A stretch of DNA of 5,220 nucleotides, from positions 1 through 5,220 of the forward strand of contig CAMBCD010000210.1 in assembly GCA_945863085.1 (NCBI GenBank), written 5' to 3'. Below are positions 1-5,220 of the stretch, in pieces. The stretch comes from Bordetella parapertussis (GTDB lineage Bacteria; Pseudomonadota; Gammaproteobacteria; Burkholderiales; SG8-41). The notes beneath the pieces were generated by a model. It searched no databases and was not told the origin of the DNA. It worked only from the letters and a program-made list of their open reading frames with translations. A program made the position numbers and the translations under genes. The first letter of the stretch is position 1. Each line of letters begins with the position of its first letter.

Positions 1-265
1 CCATCTGCAACACGATCAAAATGATACGGGCGGCTTCGGCCCGGAACAGCGCACGCAAGGTATTGCCCGCCGTCCTGACCCTGCTACCGGAAACCAGCAC
101 CGCGTAAGCCAAATCCGCGACCTGGTTGATGATGCCCCCCAGCACCGCAGAAACCGCGCCATGTACACCGATAAAAAGCCCTGCCAGCAACCCCAGACCT
201 GCGGTGGCATAAATCTGCCAGCGCATCGCTGTGCGCATGGGCTTGCTGTCGATGCGTGCCAACAC
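1..265 (-). CDS. atpI: ATP synthase protein I (AtpI), 5' part, runs off left edge
   Basis: AtpI is a small inner-membrane protein, usually first in the atp operon, that helps assemble the c-ring of F1Fo ATP synthase. About 88 residues are visible with no stop before the window edge. A short charged N-terminus (LARIDSKPMRT) is followed by a hydrophobic stretch at about residues 16-33, a second at about 35-57 containing GAVSAVLGGIIN, a basic loop, and RAEAARIILIVLQ opening a third segment. The Gly-rich second helix and the RAEA(A/S)(R/K)I stretch are what I recall of proteobacterial AtpI. The start is uncertain. I chose GTG at 265 because AGGGG lies 8 nt upstream and a promoter candidate lies just before it. 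TTG at 262 and ATG at 238 are alternatives; the ATG lacks a Shine-Dalgarno sequence and gives a shorter N-terminus. Position after parB matches the usual parB-atpI order. An ORF at 16-282 in another frame is a shadow. Confidence 0.75.
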   Translation of the reverse strand, partial: MLARIDSKPMRTAMRWQIYATAGLGLLAGLFIGVHGAVSAVLGGIINQVADLAYAVLVSGSRVRTAGNTLRALFRAEAARIILIVLQM

Positions 266-273
266 CCGGACGG

Positions 274-278
274 CCCCT
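274..278 (-). promoter_or_regulatory. Ribosome binding site supporting the GTG start of atpI
   Basis: AGGGG on the minus strand lies 8 nt before the GTG at 265-263. It is the only purine-rich Shine-Dalgarno-like stretch near the candidate atpI starts, so it favours GTG (or the next codon, TTG) over the downstream ATG at 238. Confidence 0.5.
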
Positions 279-290
279 GCAAACCGTGGA

Positions 291-320
291 ATTTTAATGG
301 TTAGGCCGCTACCGCGTCAA
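291..320 (-). promoter_or_regulatory. Candidate sigma70-type promoter for atpI and the atp operon
   Basis: On the minus strand, TTGACG (320-315, 5 of 6 matches to the -35 consensus) is followed after 18 bp by TAAAAT (296-291, 5 of 6 matches to the -10 consensus). Transcription would begin near position 284, about 20 nt before the GTG start of atpI and just upstream of its AGGGG. It lies between the parB stop and atpI, where a promoter for the ATP synthase operon would be expected. This rests on motif match and position only. Confidence 0.5.
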
Positions 321-326
321 ACCATT
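296..326. repeat. 7-bp inverted repeat overlapping the atpI promoter
   Basis: AATGGTT (296-302) and AACCATT (320-326) are perfect inverted copies separated by 17 bp. One arm shares its outermost base with the -10 element and the other overlaps the first base of the -35 element. It could be an operator, or a weak hairpin at the end of the parB transcript. The long loop and the lack of a U-run make an intrinsic terminator unlikely. A chance repeat is possible. Confidence 0.35.
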
Positions 327-339
327 CTGCGCCGCACCA

Positions 340-1206
340 TTAGCGACTTTCACGGGTCAGCCGGGAAATCAGCCCGTCCAGCTGGTCGAGACTGCCGTAA
401 TCGATGACCAGGCTGCCTTTGCCTTTGCGTTTGGCCTTGATCTGTACCCGGGTCCCGAGTTTTTCGGCCAGGTTTTCCTGCAGCCGCAACACGTCGCGAT
501 CTGCGGCCGGGCGGCTACGGGTTCCGCTGCGCGTGGTCAGCAGGGCGGCGACCCGTTGCTCGACCTCACGCACTGACAGGCCTTTGGTGGCCGCTTCGTT
601 GGCCAGTTCGACTTGGCGCACGGCGGGCAAGGCCAGCAGGGCGCGGGCATGACCCATTTCGATGCGGCCTGCGCCGAGCAGCGTTTTAACCGGCGGCGCC
701 AGTTCGAGCAGGCGCAGCAAGTTGGTCACTGCCGCGCGCGATTTGCCGATGGCATCGGCCACCGCCTGGTGGGTCAGTGCAAATTCGTTGATCAGGCGTT
801 CGATGCCGGTGGCCTCTTCGAGTGCGTTGAGGTCTTCACGCTGGATGTTTTCGATCAGCGCCACCGCCAGTGCCTGCTGGTCGGGCACATTGCGCACCAG
901 CACCGGGACGCTGTCCAGCCCGGCGATGCGTGCCGCGCGCCAGCGCCGTTCACCGGCGATGATTTCATGGTTGCCGCCACCCACCGGCCGCACCAGGATC
1001 GGCTGCATGATGCCCTGGGCTTTGATTGATGCGGCCAGTGCATTGAGCGCATCCTGATCCATGCGTGTACGCGGCTGGTACTTGCCCGGCTGCAGTGCAG
1101 CAATCGGCAGCGTGGTAACGGCGTCACCACTGCTGGCACGCGGCGCCGACGTATCACCACCGAGCAAGGCATCGAGGCCGCGCCCCAAACCTTTGGGCTT
1201 AACCAT
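340..1206 (-). CDS. parB: Chromosome partitioning protein ParB (Spo0J family)
   Basis: ParB is the centromere-binding CTPase clamp of the ParABS chromosome segregation system. It loads at parS, slides and spreads on DNA, recruits SMC/MukB-type condensins in many species, and stimulates ParA ATPase. The 288-residue length is typical. The N-terminus carries the KGLGRGLDALLG motif (5-16) that contacts ParA. The ParB/Srx-type CTP-binding domain shows QPR (44-46), GERRWRA (85-91) and ENIQRED (119-125). A helix-turn-helix follows (about 145-168), and the C-terminal dimerisation region is about 235-288, after a basic linker. The ATG start is supported by AAAGGA 5 nt upstream. It lies 34 nt after parA, so it is probably co-transcribed, although an AT-rich gap with promoter-like motifs precedes it. 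Its likely targets are the two parS sites at 4627-4640 and 4674-4687. All key motifs look intact. Confidence 0.98.
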   Translation of the reverse strand: MVKPKGLGRGLDALLGGDTSAPRASSGDAVTTLPIAALQPGKYQPRTRMDQDALNALAASIKAQGIMQPILVRPVGGGNHEIIAGERRWRAARIAGLDSVPVLVRNVPDQQALAVALIENIQREDLNALEEATGIERLINEFALTHQAVADAIGKSRAAVTNLLRLLELAPPVKTLLGAGRIEMGHARALLALPAVRQVELANEAATKGLSVREVEQRVAALLTTRSGTRSRPAADRDVLRLQENLAEKLGTRVQIKAKRKGKGSLVIDYGSLDQLDGLISRLTRESR

Positions 1207-1228
1207 AATAATCCTTTAAAATCAAATA

Positions 1229-1257
1229 CTTATATTTTATTTAAGTGACTTTGGCAG
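1229..1257 (-). promoter_or_regulatory. Possible internal promoter before parB in an AT-rich gap
   Basis: On the minus strand, CTGCCA (1257-1252, 4 of 6 to the -35 consensus) and TATAAG (1234-1229, 5 of 6 to the -10 consensus) are spaced 17 bp apart. The start would fall near 1222, leaving a leader of about 16 nt with the parB Shine-Dalgarno AAAGGA at 1217-1212. The parA-parB gap and parA stop (1207-1243) contain only 4 G/C in 37 bases, in strong contrast to the flanking genes, so promoter-like matches are easy to obtain by chance here. Confidence 0.3.
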
Positions 1258-2011
1258 TGCGGTTCAGCATTTCGCCGGCCAGCGCCAGGTAGGCCTGTGC
1301 GCCCTTGGACGCGCGATCAAACTCCAGCGCCGACAAACCGTGGCTGGGCGCTTCCGCAAGGCGCACATTGCGCGGAATCACCGTGCGGTACACCTTGTCG
1401 CCGAAGTGCTGCATCAGCTGTGCTGAAACCTGTTGCGCCAGCGTATTGCGCGGGTCATACATGGTGCGCAGCAGGCCTTCGATTTCGAGATCGGGATTGA
1501 GATGTTCACGCACCCGTTTGATGGTGCTGACCAGGTCCGACAAGCCTTCCAGTGCGTAGTACTCGCACTGCATCGGGATCATCACCGCTTGCGCTGCCGT
1601 CAGTCCGTTCACCGTCAGCAGGTTCAGCGCCGGCGGACAATCAATCAGGATGAAATCGTAATCGGCGGCGACGGTCTGCAGCGCATCCTTCAATCGGGTT
1701 TCGCGATGATCGATATCGACCAGTTCGACTTCAGCGCCGGCCAGTTCGCGGTTTGATGGCAACACGTCATAACCAGCAGCTGCGCGCTGTTTTACTTCAG
1801 CGATCTGTTTTTCACCGAGCAATACGTGATACACCGTAACCGGCAGGCTGCGCTTGTCGATGCCGCTGCCCATCGTGGCATTACCCTGCGGATCGAGATC
1901 CACCAACAACACGCGGCGGTGTGTCGCGGCAAGGCTCGCCGCCAAGTTGACGCCGGTGGTGGTTTTTCCGACGCCGCCTTTCTGATTCGTGATCGCGATG
2001 ATGCGGGTCAT
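1241..2011 (-). CDS. parA: Chromosome partitioning ATPase ParA (Soj family)
   Basis: ParA is a Walker-type ATPase that binds the nucleoid as an ATP-bound dimer and is released by ParB, moving ParB-parS complexes and so the replication origins. The 256-residue protein has the deviant Walker A motif KGGVGKTT (11-18, with signature Lys11 and catalytic Lys16), a switch region DLDPQGNAT (38-46, Asp40), Walker B-like ILIDCPP (121-127) and the conserved LPSNRELAGAEVEL and PRNVRLAEAPSHG stretches. There is no N-terminal helix-turn-helix, so it is the short chromosomal (Soj) type rather than a plasmid type Ia ParA. The ATG overlaps the rsmG stop as ATGA and has GGAG 5 nt upstream. It is the third gene of the mnmG-rsmG-parA-parB run. 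Residues important in Bacillus Soj (Gly12, Lys16, Asp40) occur at the same positions, and Arg188 probably matches the DNA-binding Arg189. Confidence 0.98.
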   Translation of the reverse strand: MTRIIAITNQKGGVGKTTTGVNLAASLAATHRRVLLVDLDPQGNATMGSGIDKRSLPVTVYHVLLGEKQIAEVKQRAAAGYDVLPSNRELAGAEVELVDIDHRETRLKDALQTVAADYDFILIDCPPALNLLTVNGLTAAQAVMIPMQCEYYALEGLSDLVSTIKRVREHLNPDLEIEGLLRTMYDPRNTLAQQVSAQLMQHFGDKVYRTVIPRNVRLAEAPSHGLSALEFDRASKGAQAYLALAGEMLNRTAKVT

Positions 2012-2631
2012 GCCGGCTCCAATACTGCGGCATGGCGTTCCGCGCCCAGACCCGGCACGTTCAGCGACACCACGTTGCGCAACTGGAAATCCTTGGGCAC
2101 CTGCGCCAGCTCTTCATGCGGATAAACGCCTTTCATTGCAACGACCACGCCGGTTCTGGCGCATAACTTTCCAGCCAGTGCCAAAAATTCCGGCAGATCC
2201 GAAAAAGCACGCGACACCACAGTGTCGAAGGGCTGCGGCGATGCCCATGTCTCGACACGATCACAAACCACATTGACATTGTTCAATTTGAGCTCAATCG
2301 CCGCCTGGCGCAGGAAGGTGGTTTTTTTGTGGTTGGAATCAAGCAAGGTGAATTGCCATTCCGGACGCGCCAGCGCCAACGGAATGCCGGGCAATCCCGC
2401 ACCGCTGCCGACATCAAGCACACGCTGGCCACGCACATGCGGCAACACCGCCAGCGAATCGAGCAGATGGTGGGTCAGCATTTTCGCGGGCTCGCGCACG
2501 GCAGTCAGGTTGTAGGCCTTGTTCCATTTTTCGACCAGCACCAGATAGCCAAGCATGCGCTGCTGCGCATCCGGCGCGACATCCAGACCCAGTGCTGCGA
2601 TACCCGCGGCCAGTTCGCCTGCGAGGCTCAT
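2008..2631 (-). CDS. rsmG: 16S rRNA (guanine527-N7)-methyltransferase RsmG (GidB)
   Basis: RsmG uses S-adenosylmethionine to methylate N7 of G527 in the 530 loop of 16S rRNA; loss gives low-level streptomycin resistance in several bacteria. The protein is 207 residues, the same as E. coli RsmG. It shows [13 protein letters not shown] (35-47), the SAM-binding glycine-rich motif [16 protein letters not shown] (72-87), [12 protein letters not shown] (96-107), VVSRAFSDL (138-146) and [10 protein letters not shown] (166-175), and ends with PGLGAERH near the C-terminus. The start at 2631 is chosen by length and by the ATGA overlap with the mnmG stop. An in-frame ATG at 2748 would add 39 residues lying wholly inside mnmG and unlike the family. 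There is no strong Shine-Dalgarno (only GAAAAG), consistent with coupling to mnmG translation. Its stop overlaps the parA start in the same way. Confidence 0.98.
   Translation of the reverse strand: MSLAGELAAGIAALGLDVAPDAQQRMLGYLVLVEKWNKAYNLTAVREPAKMLTHHLLDSLAVLPHVRGQRVLDVGSGAGLPGIPLALARPEWQFTLLDSNHKKTTFLRQAAIELKLNNVNVVCDRVETWASPQPFDTVVSRAFSDLPEFLALAGKLCARTGVVVAMKGVYPHEELAQVPKDFQLRNVVSLNVPGLGAERHAAVLEPA
2017..2020 (-). promoter_or_regulatory. Ribosome binding site of parA inside the rsmG 3' end
   Basis: GGAG on the minus strand lies 5 nt before the parA ATG (2011-2009), within the final codons of rsmG. It supports this start and gives parA its own initiation signal in addition to coupling through the ATGA overlap. 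Confidence 0.65.
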
Positions 2632-4523
2632 GCGCTTTTCTGTAATGCGCCGACCGTGTGTTTCAGATGCACCAACAGCACTGAAATCGCCGCCGGCGTA
2701 ACTCCGGAAATACGCGAGGCCTGGCCGATGGTTTCGGGTTTTGCGCAATTGAGTTTTTGCTGGACTTCAATCGACAGGCTGCGTACCTGCGTGTAATCGA
2801 GATCCGCTGGCAAACGCAGATCATCCTGCTGTGCGCGATGTTCGATTTCTGTTTTCTGGCGTTCGATGTAGCCTTGGTACTTGGCTTGGATTTCCACCTG
2901 TTCAGCGACCTGTGCATCGGCAACACCCGGGCCTGCCCCTGGCATGGTCATCAGCGCGGCGTAAGTCAGCTCCGGACGCCGCAGCAGATCTGCAAGTGAA
3001 TGCTCACGTTCAAGTGGTTTTCCGAGCAGTTGTGTAGCTTGTTCCGCAGACAGAATCTGCGGGTTCACCCAAACCGATTTCAGCCGCTCCTGCTCCTGTG
3101 CAATGGCATCACGTTTGCGCGCAAACGCTTCCCAGCGCTGGTCATCCACCACACCCAGACGCCGGCCGGTGTCGGTCAGGCGCAGATCGGCGTTGTCCTC
3201 GCGCAGGGACAAACGGTATTCGGCGCGACTGGTGAACATGCGATAGGGCTCGGACACGCCACGGGTAATCAGGTCATCGACCAGTACGCCGAGATAGGCC
3301 TGATCACGCGTCGGTGACCAGGCCGATTTTCCGCTGACCTGCAGCGCGGCATTGATGCCCGCCAGCAAACCCTGCGCCGCGGCTTCTTCATAACCCGTGG
3401 TGCCATTGATCTGGCCGGCAAAAAACAATCCGGCGATGGCCTTGGTTTCCAGCGAAGACTTCAATCCGCGCGGATCAAAATAATCGTACTCGATGGCGTA
3501 ACCGGGCCGCGTGATGTGCGCGTGTTCCAGCCCTTTTATCGAACGCACGACGGCGAGCTGCACATCAAAAGGCAGGCTGGTTGATATGCCATTGGGATAA
3601 TACTCGGTGACCATCAGCCCTTCGGGTTCGAGGAAAATCTGGTGTGATGATTTGTCGGCGAAGCGGTGGATCTTGTCTTCGATCGACGGGCAGTAACGCG
3701 GTCCGACACCTTCGATGACGCCGGTGAACATCGGTGAACGATCGAGACCACCGCGAATAACGTCATGCGTACGCTCGTTGGTATGCGTGATCCAGCACGG
3801 CATCTGTGCCGGATGCTGTTCGCGACGACCGAGAAATGAAAACACCGGCGCCGGGTCATCACCCGGTTGCTCGGTGAGTTGCGCAAAGTCGATGGAGCGG
3901 CCGTCGATGCGCGGTGGCGTGCCGGTTTTCAGACGACCCACCGGCAGTTTCAGCTCGCGCAGTCGTGCAGCCAGACTGACCGATGGCGGATCACCGGCAC
4001 GACCACCCTGGTAATGTTCGAGGCCGACATGGATCAGACCGGACAAAAAGGTCCCCGCCGTCAACACCACGGCGCGCGCTTCAAATGACAGCCCGATCTG
4101 GGTCACCACACCGGTCACCCGGTCGCCCTGCACTGCCAGATCATCGACGGCTTGCTGGAACACCGTCAAATTGGCTTGTTGCTCGATGCGGCCACGGATG
4201 GCCTGGCGATACAGCACGCGATCCGCCTGGGCCCGGGTAGCCCGCACAGCAGGCCCTTTCCGTGAATTGAGAATGCGAAACTGGATGCCGGCTTCGTCGG
4301 TCGCAGCCGCCATGGCCCCACCCAGAGCATCAACCTCCTTGACCAGATGGCCCTTGCCAATGCCGCCAATGGACGGATTACAGGACATCTGGCCCAAGGT
4401 TTCGATGCTGTGCGTCAACAGCAGCGTACGGCAGCCCATGCGCGCGCTGGCCAGCGCGGCTTCGGCACCGGCATGACCGCCGCCAATGACAATTACATCA
4501 AATTTTTCAGGGTATTGCGTCAT
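2628..4523 (-). CDS. mnmG: tRNA U34 carboxymethylaminomethyl modification enzyme MnmG (GidA)
   Basis: MnmG is the FAD-dependent partner of MnmE. Together they use methylene-tetrahydrofolate and glycine or ammonium to install (carboxymethyl)aminomethyl groups on wobble U34 of tRNAs reading NNA/NNG codons. The 631-residue protein matches E. coli MnmG (629) closely end to end. It has the FAD-binding [11 protein letters not shown] (13-23), [17 protein letters not shown] (47-63, with conserved Cys48), [13 protein letters not shown] (90-102), [11 protein letters not shown] (274-284, Cys278), [12 protein letters not shown] (374-385), and the MnmE/tRNA-interacting C-terminus with [15 protein letters not shown] (600-614). 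The start at 4523 is set by alignment to the family. The frame stays open to an ATG at 4643, but that extension is translated from a parS site and the intergenic region. No clear Shine-Dalgarno precedes 4523. The TGA stop overlaps the rsmG start (ATGA). Confidence 0.98.
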   Translation of the reverse strand: MTQYPEKFDVIVIGGGHAGAEAALASARMGCRTLLLTHSIETLGQMSCNPSIGGIGKGHLVKEVDALGGAMAAATDEAGIQFRILNSRKGPAVRATRAQADRVLYRQAIRGRIEQQANLTVFQQAVDDLAVQGDRVTGVVTQIGLSFEARAVVLTAGTFLSGLIHVGLEHYQGGRAGDPPSVSLAARLRELKLPVGRLKTGTPPRIDGRSIDFAQLTEQPGDDPAPVFSFLGRREQHPAQMPCWITHTNERTHDVIRGGLDRSPMFTGVIEGVGPRYCPSIEDKIHRFADKSSHQIFLEPEGLMVTEYYPNGISTSLPFDVQLAVVRSIKGLEHAHITRPGYAIEYDYFDPRGLKSSLETKAIAGLFFAGQINGTTGYEEAAAQGLLAGINAALQVSGKSAWSPTRDQAYLGVLVDDLITRGVSEPYRMFTSRAEYRLSLREDNADLRLTDTGRRLGVVDDQRWEAFARKRDAIAQEQERLKSVWVNPQILSAEQATQLLGKPLEREHSLADLLRRPELTYAALMTMPGAGPGVADAQVAEQVEIQAKYQGYIERQKTEIEHRAQQDDLRLPADLDYTQVRSLSIEVQQKLNCAKPETIGQASRISGVTPAAISVLLVHLKHTVGALQKSA

Positions 4524-4537
4524 TTTGCGCTGCGCTG

Positions 4538-4550
4538 CCGGGAGGCCCGG
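4538..4550 (-). repeat. Small hairpin in the mnmG leader
   Basis: CCGGG-CCT-CCCGG on the minus strand can form a 5-bp GC-only stem with a 3-nt loop, ending 14 nt before the mnmG ATG. It lies where a Shine-Dalgarno-bearing leader would be, and none is obvious. A short GC palindrome is common in GC-rich DNA, so a role in initiation is only a guess. Confidence 0.25.
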
Positions 4551-4572
4551 GTGACTCCAGGGTCGGGCGCGC

Positions 4573-4601
4573 ATCATAGCGTAATTTTGCTGTGCAGCGA
4601 A
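4573..4601 (-). promoter_or_regulatory. Candidate promoter for mnmG and the downstream run
   Basis: On the minus strand, TATGAT (4578-4573) matches the -10 consensus at 5 of 6 positions. The hexamer 17 bp upstream, TTCGCT (4601-4596), is a weak -35 (3 of 6). Transcription would start near 4566, giving a leader of about 43 nt before the mnmG ATG. It lies in the mnmE-mnmG gap downstream of both parS sites, so ParB bound at parS could in principle influence it. Motif evidence only. Confidence 0.35.
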
Positions 4602-4611
4602 AGGCGGAGAC

Positions 4612-4665
4612 ACTGGCAAACAGGGTGTTTCACGTGAAACCATGGCTGGAACGGCGCTTGCCAGT
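4612..4665. repeat. 8-bp inverted repeat bracketing the first parS site
   Basis: ACTGGCAA (4612-4619) and TTGCCAGT (4658-4665) are perfect inverted copies, 38 bp apart, enclosing the parS palindrome at 4627-4640 off-centre. No known function is recognised. It may be fortuitous or part of a local regulatory arrangement. Confidence 0.3.
4627..4640. promoter_or_regulatory. parS: parS centromere site 1 (ParB binding)
   Basis: GTTTCACGTGAAAC is a perfect 14-bp palindrome, flanked as TGTTTCACGTGAAACC, and matches the near-universal bacterial parS consensus TGTTNCACGTGAAACA at all but the last base. ParB encoded at 340-1206 would load here. It sits in the mnmE-mnmG gap, about 3.4 kb upstream of parB, in keeping with origin-proximal parS clusters. 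Confidence 0.96.
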
Positions 4666-4673
4666 CCGAACTT

Positions 4674-4687
4674 GTTTCACGTGAAAC
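4674..4687. promoter_or_regulatory. parS: parS centromere site 2 (ParB binding)
   Basis: This is a second perfect copy of GTTTCACGTGAAAC, flanked as TGTTTCACGTGAAACT, so 15 of 16 bases again match the extended parS consensus. Its centre is 47 bp from the first site, and it lies 13 bp beyond the mnmE stop codon. The identical 14-bp cores in otherwise different flanks indicate selection rather than a duplicated segment. Confidence 0.96.
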
Positions 4688-4700
4688 TACCGACCGGCGG

Positions 4701-5220
4701 TCACTTGCCAATGCAGAATTTGGAGAAGATTTCACCCAGCAGGTCATCCGGGGTGAATTCCCCGGTAATGCCGCCCAGCGCCTCGTGCGCCAGCCGCAAT
4801 TCTTCGGCATACAGCTCGAGACGGTCGGTCACCTCTGCAGCGGACGCCAAGTGGCGCTGCGCAGCCTGCAAAGCCTGGATATGGCGCGTCCTGGCGGTGA
4901 ATACGCCCTCCCCCGAAGGGTGCCAGCCTGCTTGGTCCCAAATCGCCTGTTTCAGCAGCTCCAGACCTTCCCCGGTTTTCGCGGAAACCCAGACCCGTTC
5001 TTCAGTCCCGACTCGTTCCCGCGTCGCCTTGCGCTGGACCAAGTCGATTTTATTATTGACCCGGATACGCGCCAAACCGGCAGGCAGACGGTCGATGATC
5101 GCGCGATTGGCGCGGTCATTCTCCTGCCCGGCATCGGACACCAGCAGCGCCAGATCCGCTTTTTCAATCATCGCCCAAGTCCGGCTAATGCCGATGCGCT
5201 CGACGGCATCCGTGGTTTCA
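4701..5220 (-). CDS. mnmE: tRNA modification GTPase MnmE (TrmE), C-terminal part, runs off right edge
   Basis: MnmE is the GTPase partner of MnmG in wobble-uridine modification of tRNA; GTP hydrolysis drives a G-domain dimerisation cycle needed for the reaction. The last 172 residues are visible. The reading frame is open to the window edge (ETTDAVERIGISRTWA precedes the first internal Met at 5171, which is not the start). The visible part begins just after the G3 (DTAG) region, then shows G4 NKID (visible residues 56-59, near 5043-5054), G5 SAKTG (79-83), the helical domain with AEELRLA and GEFTPDDLLGEIFSKF, and the C-terminal CIGK with the conserved cysteine (Cys451 in E. coli). The N-terminal folate-binding domain, G1-G3 and the start lie outside the window. 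The stop is 177 bp from the mnmG start, with both parS sites between. Confidence 0.97.
   Translation of the reverse strand, partial: ETTDAVERIGISRTWAMIEKADLALLVSDAGQENDRANRAIIDRLPAGLARIRVNNKIDLVQRKATRERVGTEERVWVSAKTGEGLELLKQAIWDQAGWHPSGEGVFTARTRHIQALQAAQRHLASAAEVTDRLELYAEELRLAHEALGGITGEFTPDDLLGEIFSKFCIGK

Noticed and set aside
16..282. 88-codon minus-strand ORF at the left edge
   Set aside because: Low-complexity Cys/Trp/Arg-rich translation with no family resemblance; the overlapping frame encodes a recognisable AtpI.
296..326. Intrinsic terminator after parB
   Set aside because: The 7-bp stem has a 17-nt loop and is followed by AAAATT, not a U-run, so it does not fit a rho-independent terminator.
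613..1029. 138-codon plus-strand ORF, and similar plus-strand ORFs opposite parB, parA, rsmG and mnmG
   Set aside because: They lie entirely antisense to well-supported genes and are expected in GC-rich DNA; the translations show no recognisable motif.
2632..2748. 39-codon N-terminal extension of RsmG
   Set aside because: It lies inside mnmG, has no RsmG resemblance, and the 207-residue start with the ATGA overlap matches the family length.
4524..4700. Origin of replication (DnaA boxes) in the mnmE-mnmG gap
   Set aside because: No TTATCCACA-like boxes or AT-rich unwinding region seen; the palindromes are parS, not DnaA sites.
4574..4810. 78-codon minus-strand ORF spanning the mnmE end and the parS region
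   Set aside because: It overlaps the conserved mnmE C-terminus in another frame and reads through both parS sites (VSRET twice); no independent evidence of coding.
4701..5171. MnmE fragment starting at the Met at 5171 as a complete small GTPase gene
   Set aside because: The frame is open upstream to the window edge with MnmE-like sequence, so this is an internal Met of a longer gene.

Overview
This window is a conserved bacterial core locus near the chromosomal replication origin. All genes lie on the minus strand. In transcription order (right to left) they are mnmE (3' part), mnmG, rsmG, parA, parB and atpI (5' part). Gene order, protein lengths and close resemblance to E. coli and Pseudomonas-type proteins point to a Gammaproteobacterium or Betaproteobacterium with a GC-rich genome. 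The AtpI sequence has a somewhat betaproteobacterial look, but mnmE directly beside mnmG is commonest in Gammaproteobacteria. I cannot name the genus.

Layout: 4701-5220 is the C-terminal half of MnmE, cut by the window edge. 4524-4700 is a 177-bp intergenic region with two perfect 14-bp parS palindromes, a candidate mnmG promoter and small inverted repeats. 2628-4523 is mnmG. 2008-2631 is rsmG, overlapping mnmG by 4 bp (ATGA). 1241-2011 is parA, overlapping rsmG by 4 bp (ATGA). 1207-1240 is a very AT-rich gap with the parB ribosome binding site and a possible internal promoter. 340-1206 is parB. 266-339 is a short gap with a good sigma70-like promoter candidate and a 7-bp inverted repeat. 1-265 is the start of atpI, which runs off the left edge and presumably leads into the atp operon.

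How the genes work together: MnmE and MnmG form the enzyme that modifies the wobble uridine (U34) of certain tRNAs. RsmG methylates 16S rRNA. ParA and ParB, with the parS sites, form the chromosome segregation system, so this window holds all three parts of a ParABS system. AtpI assists assembly of the ATP synthase c-ring. The 4-bp overlaps imply translational coupling through mnmG-rsmG-parA, with parB probably co-transcribed and atpI probably having its own promoter.

I found no mobile element, CRISPR array, RNA gene, pseudogene or unknown gene. The window looks like ordinary core genome. The points worth a second look are regulatory: the paired parS sites, the annotation trap they create at the mnmG start, and the unannotated promoter and repeat elements. 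I see no evidence of a previously undescribed system.
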